NCBI RefSeq assembly: GCF_000002865.3
Contig: NW_001865043.1
Coordinates: forward strand, 451,008 to 515,007
DNA: 64,000 nucleotides
Origin: Monosiga brevicollis MX1
Lineage: Eukaryota; Opisthokonta; Choanoflagellata; Craspedida; Salpingoecidae
Reading direction: 5' to 3'
Of the stretch, positions 24,472 through 36,179 are shown one piece after another (position 1 is the stretch's first letter; each line of letters starts with the position of its first letter). The notes beneath the pieces were generated by a model. It was not told where the DNA came from. It worked only from the letters and a program-made list of their open reading frames with translations, and did not search any database. The position numbers and the translations under genes were made by a program.

Positions 24472-25870
24472 TTAGCTGTCATCGCTCTTGAAGACGCAAG
24501 AGATGGTGCAGGGCATGACGCAGCCGGCACAGTACATGAGGCAGAGGGTCTGCAAGGCCAAGGACGTGGGCAGGAACCACCGGAACAGGAACAGGCACAC
24601 GGGCAGATGAGATGGCACGGCATTTCGCTGGCGAGCATGGATTGGCGTGGACGACAGAGTTGTACATACGCAGTCACATTTGGGATTGCCCTGAGAGTCG
24701 GTAGACAGGCCGCATGCACCCTTGTCGTTCTCGAAAAGCATGTAATCAACCTGATGGCAAGAAGTGTAAGACAGGTGGAGATGAGCTACCAAATTGATGT
24801 CAAGAGTGGCCAATCAGCAGGAGACGGGGTCTGCTATCTGATGCATTGGCACAGTCAACTTCAAGACGCACGTGAATGCCGTTGCCGAGAATGGTCATCT
24901 GTTGTTCTGGGGAAAGCTTGCGGAAGTCATCCTTGATGTCAATCTCGTAGTAATCAACCGGGGTCATCAAGGCAGCACAGAGCTCGCCGATGGACTTGGG
25001 CGTCTTCTTACGCAACTCGGCCAGGTTGGCCTCTTCATCGTCCTTGTTGGTGGTGTACTTGAACACCGTCTCGCGGAAAAACTCCATCCAGCCGCCAAAG
25101 CAGCAAGGGCCCGAGGCATAGGCAAAGGGTTCCTCCTTGTTGTCTTGGGTGGTAAACTCAAAGGTGGGGTGGAAGCCACCACCGCCAATGGGCACGGCGG
25201 AGCGCGACATCCAGGTGGTGTCCTCAGCGCGCGTGTCACCGGGCTTGATGTCGGGACCACCAGCGTGCATGAACATCTCGTCTTGGCAGCAAGCAAAGCA
25301 AACAAAGCAGCCCAGGCCAAACTTGCGAGGGTGGCAGCAACCATCACGGTCCATGGTCATGGCCACACCCGACTCGGGATCGGCCTCGTAGACATGGCCC
25401 GAGTAGATGCCGCAAACTTCCTTGCCAGCCTTGGGCTGCATGTTGGCGTGGTACATGCGGGCCACCAGAGCCTGGTGACCGCCACAGCACAGCCGCAGGC
25501 AGCAGTTGGACTCCTCCTTGACCACAAACACGGGGATCGGAACCTCCTCGTTGCGGCCCTGGACTTGCACCTTTCGCTCGGCATCCGCCAGGACGTAAAT
25601 CTACTTGCGTTGAAGCAGGAGGAGGTATCATGATTGAGGCAGGGTCGCGTCGAAGCGAAGCCACAGCCACAGCCACAGCGGCGGGCGAGGGGGGCGGAAC
25701 CAGTTGGCGTAACGCACGTTACCGAGCGCACCGCACGAAACGGCTTCCAGAAGCGGGCTACCCTGGCGCAGCGTGTACTTGTTGATGTTGGCCAGCTTTT
25801 GCAGAAGCAGCTGATCATTCGCCAAGGGCGATGCCATCTTGTTGGGCTGCTGTGCGATCGGGGCTTCCAT
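24472..25870 (-). CDS. phospholipid scramblase-like protein
   Basis: The start at 25870 (MEAPIAQQPNKM) is followed by LLQKLANINKYTLRQ, then exon two from about 25602: VKEESNCCLRLCCGG, the Cys-rich FGLGCFVCFACCQDEMF, a GGFHPTFEF strand, YASGPCCFGGW, VDYYEIDI and PEQQMTILGNGIH. Short exons add VDYMLFENDKGACGL and a final LALQTLCLMYCAGCV segment, ending at TAA 24472. The Cys clusters in the EESNCCLRLCCG context, the repeated beta-strand pattern and the late hydrophobic helix follow the scramblase/Tubby-like barrel. Animal scramblases move phospholipids between bilayer leaflets in a calcium-dependent way or act as palmitoylated signalling proteins. The N-terminal Pro-rich region is very short here. 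Exact scramblase activity is inference. Confidence 0.78.
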
Positions 25871-26462
25871 GGCGGCGATGATGGCGGAAGAAGGCGAAGG
25901 GGCGGTGTGGGAAAATGCGCACGACGTTGAAACACCATGCAAATGAGACCGTCCTGGAGCTGCTGGCATAAGTGGACTTGCTGTCGTTCTCAACGTGAAC
26001 ACGATGTAAGAAGATGCAGTAGTGGGTGTAGTTTATGTAGCGTCCAAAGAAGGCGCACCTGGGGGCGTGGAAAATCAAGAAAAGACATGTTGTCAAGACA
26101 AGGAGACTCACCCGCTTTGGCACCAATAGCTACACAGTGTAGTTCCCAGAGACTGGGAGACTGAGAGCCCGATTTGGTCCGCTCGAGGGTTTGGGGCTAG
26201 AGCTAGGCTTGAAAAATTTCCAAGACGAAATGGGCAATGTGTAACATGGTCACACTGCAAATAGATAAAGTGTGACCAAGTGCGATAATGTGCATGTGGG
26301 TATCAAGGTGTGCATGGACAGAATTCCAAGAATAGTCCTAAGCATTTATAACACGATAATTCCATATGTTCTAGACACTTATAGGGTGACAAAATAGAGT
26401 GTGACGTATGAAACACTATCTCCCACAATGCTGACAATGACTGCTGACAACAGTTGACAGTT

Positions 26463-26554
<92 letters not shown>

Positions 26555-26556
26555 CC
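25871..26556. repeat. divergent promoter region with (CT)n at the WLM start
   Basis: The 686 bp between the scramblase-like and WLM start codons. The left half is ordinary; about 26200-26460 is AT-richer than its surroundings. (TC)n runs 26468-26550 and ends six bases before the WLM ATG, so the 5' UTR is probably a pyrimidine tract. No other gene seen. Confidence 0.65.
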
Positions 26557-29283
26557 ATGATGGCGGAGGATGAGGCCGACGCTCGGGCCGTCGAGGCGTC
26601 GACCGTGCCTGCTGGTGCCTCCATTCGCATTGATGTCAAGCATGAAAAACAGATTTATGAATTAGTTCTTCCCGTCGAGGCCACTTGGGGTATGTTGGCA
26701 CCTGGTTCTCTTGTCGTTCTGCAGCTTGCCCTGGCTGATGTTTTGTGCATTCTCGGCGACTGGCTCGGCCACACGGGGTGTAGGTGATTTCCAAATAGAG
26801 CTGGCCCGGGTCTCGGGGGTTAGCGTGGATGAGCAAAAGTTGGCTGGCCGTACCCTGTTGGGGCAGGCTGCACCCCCTAGTCCGGCTACTCCACTTCGTG
26901 AGATGGGATATGAACCAGAATCGCGCCCCGTCAAGCTCCTGCTGATTGCCACCTCACGTTCCACTGTTCAAGAGGTGTGTGCTTTGGAGCAACATGCGTT
27001 GCAGCGGGAATTCGTGAGGGCTGTCTACCTACTCACCCGACGCCTTGCATACAGCTCCAGGAGATGGAGTGCCGTGAACAGCGGCGCTCGGAGCAGCGTG
27101 AGCAAACGGCCCGGCTTATGGCAATGTCTGCTCAGCGCGACGCTGCCCAGCGTCAAGCCTCACCGTATCGGTTTCAGAGGTAAACTTCGCCATGCATTGC
27201 TCCCTTTTCTGCTGGTGAACGAATCCTGGGCTTTGTTATTGTTGTTGCTGCTGCTGTTGCGTCATTTACAGTTGGCCTGAAATCATCCGTGGCGTGCTTC
27301 TTTTCTTTTCCGCGTTGCCTTGCGCGATTTAGTTTTGCCGTCTTGGAAGAATTTCGCCATCATCCACGCGGCACAGCCAAGCAGGCCCTGGAGCTACTGC
27401 ATAGAATTGCCCAAGACTCAGGCATTGTACATATTCTTGAGACTCACCGGTAAGCATCCAGCGCCCTGGTCAAGGCTTGCACGCCGACAGGCGGCTGACC
27501 GACGGTGGCCATATGTGCAATCGCCCCCAGATGGACCATTGGCCTACTCAAAGAATTCAAACCGGGCCTGGACACGGGCTTGGTCGGTGTGACCAACGGC
27601 TGTTTGCTGGGCTACAATCAGAACAAGGGCCAAGTCATCGCCCTGCGGCTCCGCACCGGTACCGTGCTCGCCCGTGATCTGTTGCCCTCCCCTGTGAATC
27701 ATTCTCAAATTTGACGCCTGCGAACCGCTGTAGACGATTTTGAAGGCTTTCGTCATTACCACGTTATCATCGAAACCGTGCTTCATGAACTCGCACACAT
27801 GGTACACAGCAAACATGATGAGCACTTTCATGCCCTCAATCGACAGCTCAATAAGGCAAATCCCGGCACGCTGTGTTCTCCGCGCTTAAGGCTTCTCGAC
27901 CTGTGCCTTGACTGCGCCCAACTTATTTTTTTGCTCGACTTGTTTTTGTTCTTTATCTTGCCTTTTGCCCAATCACAGGAGTATCAGGCACATCTGGCGG
28001 CTCTGCAATCCGGGCACACCGTGGCCGGGCGACCGGGCGCGGCCCATGACTGGATGCGTTTAACCACTGAGGATCAGAGCTCACCTCTTACAACTGGCGG
28101 CCGCTTGGGTGGTCGAACGGCCGATGATGCCCGCTCAGCGCGCTGTACGTTGTATGACTGAAAACCAGTTTTAAGGGGCCCTTGTTTCGGGCTTCTTCCC
28201 TCGAGCACTGGCCTTTTTTTTTTTTTTTTTGCGACTCGCATGACGACAACCATGCTGACCCAACGTTGTTGTTGCCATAGTGGCCCGCTTGGCTCCGTCA
28301 GCACCAAACACACAGCCAGCCGGCTCCCTGGTGCTGCCGACGGCTCGGTCTGACCCGAGTGCCCACCCTCTCCGCGAGACGCGCATGTCGGTAGACGAAA
28401 TAGAGGGCATTCTGAACCAAGCACTGCGCGAGAGTGGCGCCACTGACGAGCACGGCCAGCCCCCGACGGCTGGCTCAGCTGCCGCACGGGCCTTCACCAA
28501 TGCTGCACTAGCCGAGGCAGCTGCCACCGATGACAACGCGCCGTTTGACTACCGTCCACGTCGCAGCATCCGCGTGGGTCCTGGTACGTTCCGGCCTGGT
28601 ATTTATAGCCACTCTGGATGTGAGATCTCGAGCATCGAGGTACCTTGGTGTTTGCACGATGTTGTGCGCTTTGGTGGCACGCTCTTGGTGACACGTTTTA
28701 GGGTGGCACGCTCTTGTCTCGGGTCATTCTCACTGTGACATCCTGTCTCTTTCCATATGTAGCCTATCAGGCGGTTCTGCCGTCATTCGAGCCCGCCACG
28801 GTGCCTGCCGCAAAGCCAATCTCGGCGAGAGAATCCGAGGATGGCGCCCAGCTTGAATCGCCGTCGAGTCGCCGCGATGGCGATGTGCGACCAGCATCCG
28901 AGCCTCATGCAGATCCTACTGTCACCCCTGTTCCGACAGAGCAGGATGTGGTTGCAGCTCGTTTGAGTGAATGCCTTTCGGGCCTTGATCAAAGTGCGAC
29001 AGCCGATGCTCTTCGGCTGCTCGACCGAATCGTGAACAATTTGCTGGCCCACCCCACTGAGTTCAAGTACCAGCGCATCAACTTGGGTGGACAACGAGTG
29101 CAGGCGGTTTTGCCAAACCGCCGCGCATCACTCGAAGCCTTCCTGGCCGTAGCCGGCTTTGCACGGGACTCAGCTGATGATGGACATATGCACTTGGCCG
29201 CTAACAACTTGGAGCCCGTGGTGGCGGCGTCCCGCGTCATTGCCCGTTTTCGCCATACTCTCGATGCCGAGCATCAAGCCTGA
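26557..29283 (+). CDS. UBL-WLM-PUB metalloprotease (Wss1/SPRTN-type)
   Basis: Exons 26557-26689, 26784-26974, 27055-27179, 27333-27449, 27531-27658, 27734-27855, 27979-28144, 28281-28583 and 28763-29283 give exactly 601 aa plus TGA. Residues 22-108 form a ubiquitin-like fold (SIRIDVKHEKQIYELVLPVE, then KLAGRTLL). A charged helix follows (EQRRSEQREQTARLM). The WLM domain has WTIGLLKEFKP, GYNQNKGQVIALRLRT and the zinc motif HELAHMVHSKHDEHF at about 249. The C-terminus is a PUB domain (ALRLLDRIVNNLLAHP, KYQRIN, SLEAFLAVAGF). WLM proteases of this class cleave DNA-protein crosslinks and SUMO/ubiquitin conjugates, and PUB domains bind p97/Cdc48. Intron 6 uses an apparent GC donor (aag|gcaaat). A CT tract abuts the start codon. 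Confidence 0.93.
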
Positions 29284-29543
29284 GACCTCTGCCTCTGCTT
29301 CCCCCTGATAGCCGCGGCCGTGCCGCCTTGATACAACACAGCTTGAGCCTTTGCATGCAAGGGGTTGCTTGTGTCTCATGAAATTTTAATATCGATTGTG
29401 TTCTTTTTTTTTTCACTTACTTCGCCAAAGAGGGGGTCTTTATAGCTAACCTGACTGAGAGCTTTCTGCCGCACTGAAAAAGATAAATCAGTTGTCATTG
29501 TATTCATCCCCAAGCCTGGTTGTCGAGCAAGAGACAAAACTGA

Positions 29544-32515
29544 TTAAAGGTCCTGGCCCAGATGGCCATGACGATGATGGAAGAAGCTATCTGGGTCAAA
29601 GTGCTGCAGGTTGTCAAAGAGGTGGGCGTAAAAGTCGAGCACCTCTTGCAATGCCGAGAGCGCCACGCGTTCGTTTGGGCCGTGTAGCCGGCCCAGGTCC
29701 GGGGTCTGCACCACACAACGCGTGAGCGGGTACAAGGTGGTGGCAAGAACCTGGCTTGAAGCGGAATCGCACCGTCATTTTGATTGGAAGAACGCGATAA
29801 ACATTGGGGGTTAGATGCAGGTAGTGCTTTGTGTCGGTTCCAGCAACCATCAAGCCAGGGGAAACGGCATAATCGGGCCACGTCTGGGTACACAGTGCAG
29901 GCGGCGATGACCAAGTACGCGCAATCAAGGCAGCAGCAGGCGTGAGGGCACAGAAAATGTCCATAAGCCGCCTGTAGCAACAGATCAGCCGGCCCAAACA
30001 GGCATGTACCTGTCGGATGGAGCGTTCAATCATCTTGAAGCCTGGGACGTCGCAGGAGGAGACAAACGATGGTTCGTTGCCATCCGCAACGGTAAATTTG
30101 ATACGCTCATCATTCACAATGGCCTTATCACGTGCAATGACGGCTTCGATGGTGTCACCCACAATGATGCTGCGACAGTCGATGAGTCAACTACATGAGC
30201 ATGATGTCAATCTTTTTGACTGCCCGTTTTGACGAGGTTTGGATGAGTCAGGCCACAATTTACCGATGGTTGATGGTAGCGGTGGCTCGGTTGGGCAGGA
30301 CATTCGCCTTAATGCCTGCATTTAGCATCGTCTGCCACGAAAAAACAAGGGGGGGGGGTCAGAACTTGTGAGCAACCCCGGCACACCAAGACTCGATGTC
30401 AAAACAATGTAGTAAACATGTACCAGAGCCGTTGTTGTGCGCAGCAGCGTGTCGGTATTGGGCGAGCGACTGAGAACCCACTGTGAACCCAGGAGCAAAA
30501 ACAGAACGAGCCGGGTTGAGATGCAGGCAAAACACTTTGGAGCCCACCACAAAAGATGGCACTATTACGAGCATGGAAAAGCTCGAGAGAAGCACATGGT
30601 CCATTGTTTCGGCTACCTGAAGGACAGGTTGCAGCAGCCATCGGTTGGCCATCACCAAACGGCGTTCAAAGCTCATCTCAGTGATCAGGTGATCGAACAT
30701 GTCCGTGACGGCCGGGGATAGGCTGGCTGGGTGACGATGCTGGTGGAGTTTGGCCAAGCCTTGCGCGAGAATTCCAATAGCTTGTTCTGCCATAGATGAT
30801 CAAGTCAATAGCGAGCGGTTCAGACCTGTTAGTTGTTGACAAGCTGTAGGATGGTGTGTATGTATCGGCCACTGGCACGGGCAAGGACTTTTACCGACCT
30901 TGCGGTGGTCGGGCTGAATGCCCAGCTTCTTCGTCCGGGAGATCGACCGTTGCCTCGAGCGTCAGAAATCCTTTCTCTGCGACGCCAATCAGCGCCACTG
31001 GTCGAGCGATACCTGGAATCTACAAGAAAAACAAAAAAGATTGTGGGTCCCACACCGAGGCAGCTTGTTCACTGTGCTTCTCCGAACCGTGAAAAGTGAA
31101 CCGTACCAGGCCGTCGGAAATGGGTAGGCCTTCATCCATGACAAACTCGATGCCGTGGCCTTCTTCGGCCACAAGTCGGCCCAGCGCGGCTGCACCCTCC
31201 TGCCAACGTGACATGGAGCAGAGGACAATCAAACAAAAGCGCAATAGCTTTTTGTAACGCAACGCAAACGGCTCATTGTAAATTGCTCAAGTCGGGCCGC
31301 ACCGGTCCGGAAACCTCCTCATCGTGCCCAAAGGCCACGATGACAGTGCGCCGGGGCTGGTGATCCAGACCATGATGTTGCAACAGGTGTTCCATATTTT
31401 CCAAAAGCGAAAAAACGCCAAACTAAGGTTCGCAAACGAGAAAAAGTTTGGGAGGCAGAGTCAGATTGAGAGGATGGTTTCAATCAACACCAGCGGGACG
31501 GACAAACAGTTGCGTGACCCAGAGAGAATAGTACTGTACCTTGTCATCCAAAGTTCCACGGCCGTAAATATAGCCTTCAGTCTGTGGCGTGGCACGTGAT
31601 ATAGGGCACGAGGGTTAGGAGGCGGGCGTGTTAATGCACCTGGGCACGTGTTTGTGGCACATGCGTGAACGTATGATGATACCTCCTCAGCAGCAAAGGG
31701 CTCATGTGACCAGGCCTCTGGATTAGCAATTGGCACCACATCCAAATGCGAGGCCAACAGGGCAGCCTTGAGGGAAGGATCGGTGCCTAGGAGCGTCAAG
31801 ATTACCGGCCGTAAATTGTGATGGTCAAGCCTGTAAGAACAGCTGGTGCAGCGAAAGAAGGCACGACATTGGCCGGGGCCGTGAAAGAGTCGCACCGACC
31901 CTTCCAGATGTAGAGGCGGCTGAAGTTGGCGACTTGTCGAAAGTGAATGTGCTTGGCTTGATGGATCAAGGGGTAGGCTGGCGAACGTCGCGAGCATGAG
32001 TGGTCTCGTTTGTGATCAAGTCTGGCGTCACCAAAAGGCATGCTTGAAGTCATCACCTACTGTCATGAATGTAAGAGTTGATGTTGGCCATGGCTGTTTT
32101 ATTGTAGCGGTGGGGCTCATAAGAGATGGTTGGGATCCGAATTAAGCCTATCGACCCAGCGTGAGTGGCGAGGCTAGCGCGCAGGGACAAGACGAAAGGG
32201 CGATTGATGCATGGCATCTTTCAGATTAGAAGACACGAACCCTTGAAGCGCTCAAGGGCGGCTGCGTCCAGCTGCACATGGACATCATCATCGGGTTTGC
32301 ACAAACTGGGGTGCATCTATGTTCACCACATGACCCGTACAAGGTCAGGCGCGCAAGAGGCAAGGCACCTAACTTGCGCGCACAAGGGCAGTGTCGCTCA
32401 CCTGGCGATCAGGCACAAAGATGGCATTGAAGAAAAGAACGCCTTGAATCAAGACCAACAACAGCACGATTGCACGCAGGGCGGCAACCGCCACAGAGGC
32501 AGAGGCACGAGCCAT
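29544..32515 (-). CDS. M20 metallopeptidase, PM20D1 / carboxypeptidase S-like
   Basis: Minus-strand gene of about ten exons. The start at 32515 gives an N-terminal hydrophobic anchor (ALRAIVLLLVLIQGVLFFNAI) after a short basic leader. Conserved blocks: AALERFKG, IRIPTISYEPHRYN, HFRQVANFSRLYIWKG, then the zinc ligand motif ALLASHLDVVP, PEAWSHEPF, GYIYGRGTLDDK, the catalytic GHDEEVSG, MDEGLP, and the late AGTDTKHYLHL...NVYRVLP and DLGRLHGPNERVAL. All expected dinuclear-zinc ligands of M20 enzymes are visible (HLD, LDD, HDEE, TKH). In animals PM20D1 makes and hydrolyses N-fatty-acyl amino acids; yeast carboxypeptidase S is a vacuolar peptidase. Which activity applies cannot be told. It ends at 29544. 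Confidence 0.92.
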
Positions 32516-32973
32516 TCTGGCCCACGGTCGCTTGCGCTCGTCGCTCGCTGAGATGCGTCCGCAGCACAACGGTAAATCCCACCAGTTGTTCCGAACAACC
32601 AACCTTGATGTCAGATTCTGACATTATGATCGTGCACAACATTTGTTGCAAACATGTTGTACATGCTTTTTTTTTTCAGGCTTACACACTTTTTGAATGA
32701 ATGGGATGAGCGTTTTTCATCGTTCGTTGATTGTATTTCCAGTCGTTCCCCTCTCTCTCAAGAAACAAGCATTACTTTCTGATCTCTCTCACTCTGACCT
32801 CAAGCCATCGTTGTGTGAGGTTGGTTGGCACACCAAAGAGTGAAACGGCAGCGCGCGCGCGTGGAAACAAGTTGGGACAGGTGGCCAATTTTCAGCCCAC
32901 ATAGCCGCATAGACCCTGCAGATCACTCGTATTGACTCTTGGGAAGTATCCGACAGGTGTCAAGAAGGGAGCC
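32516..32973. other. head-to-head intergenic region
   Basis: The 458 bp between the divergent start codons of the M20 peptidase and the NCOA5-like gene. It contains a short T-run near 32669-32677 and several ct-rich stretches. No ORF with support. Likely a shared bidirectional promoter. Confidence 0.5.
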
Positions 32974-35958
32974 ATGGCGGATCAGGCACCCGGTCAGGCA
33001 CCCGGGTCGGAGGTGCCAGAGGTGCTGGAAGAGTCCACTAACCAAAGCGACCCAGTGTCCCAGCCGAGCTCTGGCATGTTGTCATTACCCATTCCTAAGG
33101 CTCCTCAAAGCTCAGCTGGCGCCACTGAATCTGGGCAGGACGGTTCCTCTGCAAATCTCGCCGCAGATCCGCCCACAGGCCAGTCGCAGGTTGTCGCGTC
33201 TCCTGCGGCTAACACCACTATGAGCTACACAGCCCCAAGTACCGTGGTTGAGCTCCCGCCTCTTCAAGCGCCGCCGCGGGAAGAAGCGTCCCCTCCCCAG
33301 TTGGAAACAGATGACAAGGCAGAGACTTTGGCCAGCACCACGAATACGACTGACATGGCACAGCAGTCACCGATGGACGCGAGTGCCTCCCAGGAGCGTG
33401 AATTGCCTACCAAAGATGCGCCATCCGAAGCGCCGTCCGCTGAAACCAAGGATTCTGCACCAGGGGCGAATGCGGTGCAGCAGCGTACTGTCGCGTCGCA
33501 AGAAGGTGATTCTACAGATGTACCCGTGGATCAACAGCCCAAGTCGGCCGAGGCGCCAGATGACACGTCCGCCACCGTTGTGGTGAAGAAGAAAGACGCC
33601 TTTGGTCGTGATATCACCTACAGGGTACCCGCCAACCCGGAGTCTACACCCCAGCCCTCGAAACTGGCTGCTGCTGCCCCGGCCAAGCATGCGGCGCGTT
33701 CATCCCCAGGGAGGGCTACATCTCCCCGACGGGGTCGCTCCCCTGCGCGCAGCGGGCGTGGTGCTCCCCCGGATCGGTTCCAGAAAGGCCATCACAGTGA
33801 TGGAGCTATGGCCCGCAGCGGCTCGCCGCCGCCGCACAGTCGCTTATTCCTGGGCAACCTACCCTGCGAGAAAGTGTCAAAGCGCGAGTTGATGGACATG
33901 TTTGGCCGCTATGGCCGCGTTTTGGAGATTTCGTTGCATCGGAGTTTTGGCTTTGTCCAGTTTGACAGTGCACAGAGCGCTGCTGCGGCGCGTGATGGCG
34001 AACAAGGGAAAGTCGTGGGCGGTTTGACATTAGGTGCGTGGAGCACTCGACAGAAGCGATCCTTGGTCATTTTTTTGTGTGTGTGTGTGTGTGCGTGTGT
34101 TGGGGCGGCGGGGGGGGCATCAATTGGTAGCTTGGGCAGAAATAAAAGGGACAGCAATGATGATGAACGTGGGCTTGAAAGTGCATGAATGACCATGGGC
34201 CTGGAGCCACACATTGTACCGCCGTTTCACGCCGCCGTTGTGCCAGGGACGAAGGCATGGAAATGCGTTTATTTCGTCAAGAATGCCGACTCATTCACGT
34301 TGTGGTCCGTCTTGTCTTTGGGATGGTGTGAACTGGGCATTTGTAGATATTAGCTTAGCCACCAACCGGGGTGAACCTGCCCCACCGCGTCATGCTCGGT
34401 CAGTCCAATGTTTTTGCCCAACAAACTTGAAGGTCGAACAAAAAACCTTGCGACCATATCCACATTCACGGTAACATCACTTTGTTTTCCTTTGTGATGC
34501 TAGCGCTGAGCCACCGCCAAGGCCTCCGCGTGGTGCCGGACCTCCGCCGCCCAGAAGACCCGTGAGCAGCAGTCCGCCTCGCTCTCAGCGATATGCGCCG
34601 CCACCTACTGCCAGCACTTTTGCGGTTAGCCTGCCAGAGACAGTTGTGAAAAATAGAATAATATGTTGAAGGGGTTTTGTAAGCGCATCTCCGAGCTTAA
34701 CAACTCACTTCACCATCCCATGTCAGCAGGATGCTCGTCCACCACCAGCCAAGCGTGCACACCGAGAAGTACCTCCACCACGACCGGTGATCCCCGACTG
34801 TGTTGTCCTCATCTACGGTTCACAATCAACCACGTTGTATGTTTCGTGACAATCCACTGTCCCCTGGTGTTGCACGGCGTTTCTCGACTCACATCTAAGC
34901 TCTCACTTGCATTTTATGCAGTGATTTTGCTGATGCCATTGGTCGGGAAATTGCAGACATCGGACTGCATGTTGATGCACTCGCGTACCAGCCAGCACAA
35001 AACTTTCAAACGCTGATGGAGCAGATTCGTGATGATGGGGTCAAGTTTGTGTGCGTTCTTCCCGATGCGGCCGGCGTCCGGCCAACCCTGGACGTGCACT
35101 ACATGCAGGGTGTGCCACAAGGTATGTCGGGCCTTTGCGTGGTTATGCCGACAAAATGAAAACGGGGGTTTACCGTGCGCTTGGTGTTGCCATCTCTTTT
35201 GTGTAATCACTGCGGGATGAATGCACATGCCTTAGTTGAACGGGACGTGGTGATGGCCGAGGCGGTCCGCATCATTGATGCCTGGCAAAAGCGTGGTCCG
35301 GCCACGGCACCTGCACTACCAACAATGCCCAGCCATGGATCTGTTGCGCCGGCTGGAGTTCCGCAGCCCCGGGTTCCTGCCGACCCGTACGGCCGGCCCG
35401 TTCGGCAGCCTTCCCCACCTCCACCGTCTTCGCGATACGAGGCGCAAGCTCCGCTGCACCGCGGACCACCCGATGTTGGGCGTACATACTATGATGAACA
35501 CAATGGGCGGGCACCCAATGACTACGACCGCGGCTATGGGCGTGCAGCGCCTCCGCCCAGCCGAGAGGCCTATGAGCCTGCAGCCTACGACAACTATGCT
35601 CGAGCTCCCGAACCTGGTCGAGGGTATGGTGGCAATTCCAATAGCGCTATTTCCGAAGTCTACAATCTCATTGGCGACAGGGGAAACAGTCGCGGCCCAC
35701 CTCCAGCGCAAGCTGACTATGGACGCGCCCCGGCCCCAGCTGGCTATCAGCCACGTGACCCCCATCCCGCTTCGTAAGTCTATCATGGTTATGTGCCACG
35801 TTTGCGTGCGGATGCAACTCGTATCTCATGGCGACCGCCTATCCTATGCTGTGTGCAGCTACGACCCCCGTGGTCTTGGTCAGTTGGACACCTCCAAGTT
35901 GCCGGACGCAACCGTCAAGCAGGTCCTTGACCTGCTTGCCCAGTCTGGGTCATATTGA
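32974..35958 (+). CDS. RRM protein with NCOA5-like anticodon-binding fold
   Basis: Exons 32974-34033, 34347-34398, 34504-34624, 34727-34836, 34922-35121, 35236-35773 and 35859-35958 give 726 aa plus TGA. Residues 1-285 are disordered, Ser/Pro/Thr/Glu-rich, ending in an RS-like patch (SPRRGRSPARSGRG). An RRM follows at 289-355 with RNP2 LFLGNL and RNP1 SFGFVQF. After a Pro/Arg linker, residues 432-540 match human NCOA5: PDCVVLIYG, FADAIGREIADIGLHVD, FVCVLP, DVHYMQGVPQ, ERDVVMAEAVRII, the anticodon-binding-type domain. The tail keeps AISEVYNLIGD and TVKQVLDLLAQSG, equivalent to the NCOA5 helix pairs near its C-terminus. In animals NCOA5 is a nuclear receptor coactivator with links to RNA processing. 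An RRM upstream fits an ancestral RNA role. A GT microsatellite lies in intron 1. Confidence 0.9.
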
Positions 35959-36179
35959 TTTGTTTGATTTTGTACATGGTCAGACACTGCCCTGATTAGA
36001 AACCTTTAAAGTCCTCAGCAAAATTGACAATATGAAAAATGATCAAACGGCCGCTGCTCTGTGATGGCATGGACCTTGTAAAAATAATTCAAATATACTA
36101 CATGTATGTCTAAACATGTAAAGTAAAATCAATCTTCCTAAGTATTCTGTGGCTGGCAGGCCATGTGATGCACATCAAG

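Noticed and set aside
24872-25633. 253-aa plus-strand open frame
   Set aside because: It is exactly antisense to the scramblase-like exon, whose Cys motifs and splice pattern are real; the open frame is a by-product of GC-rich codon use.
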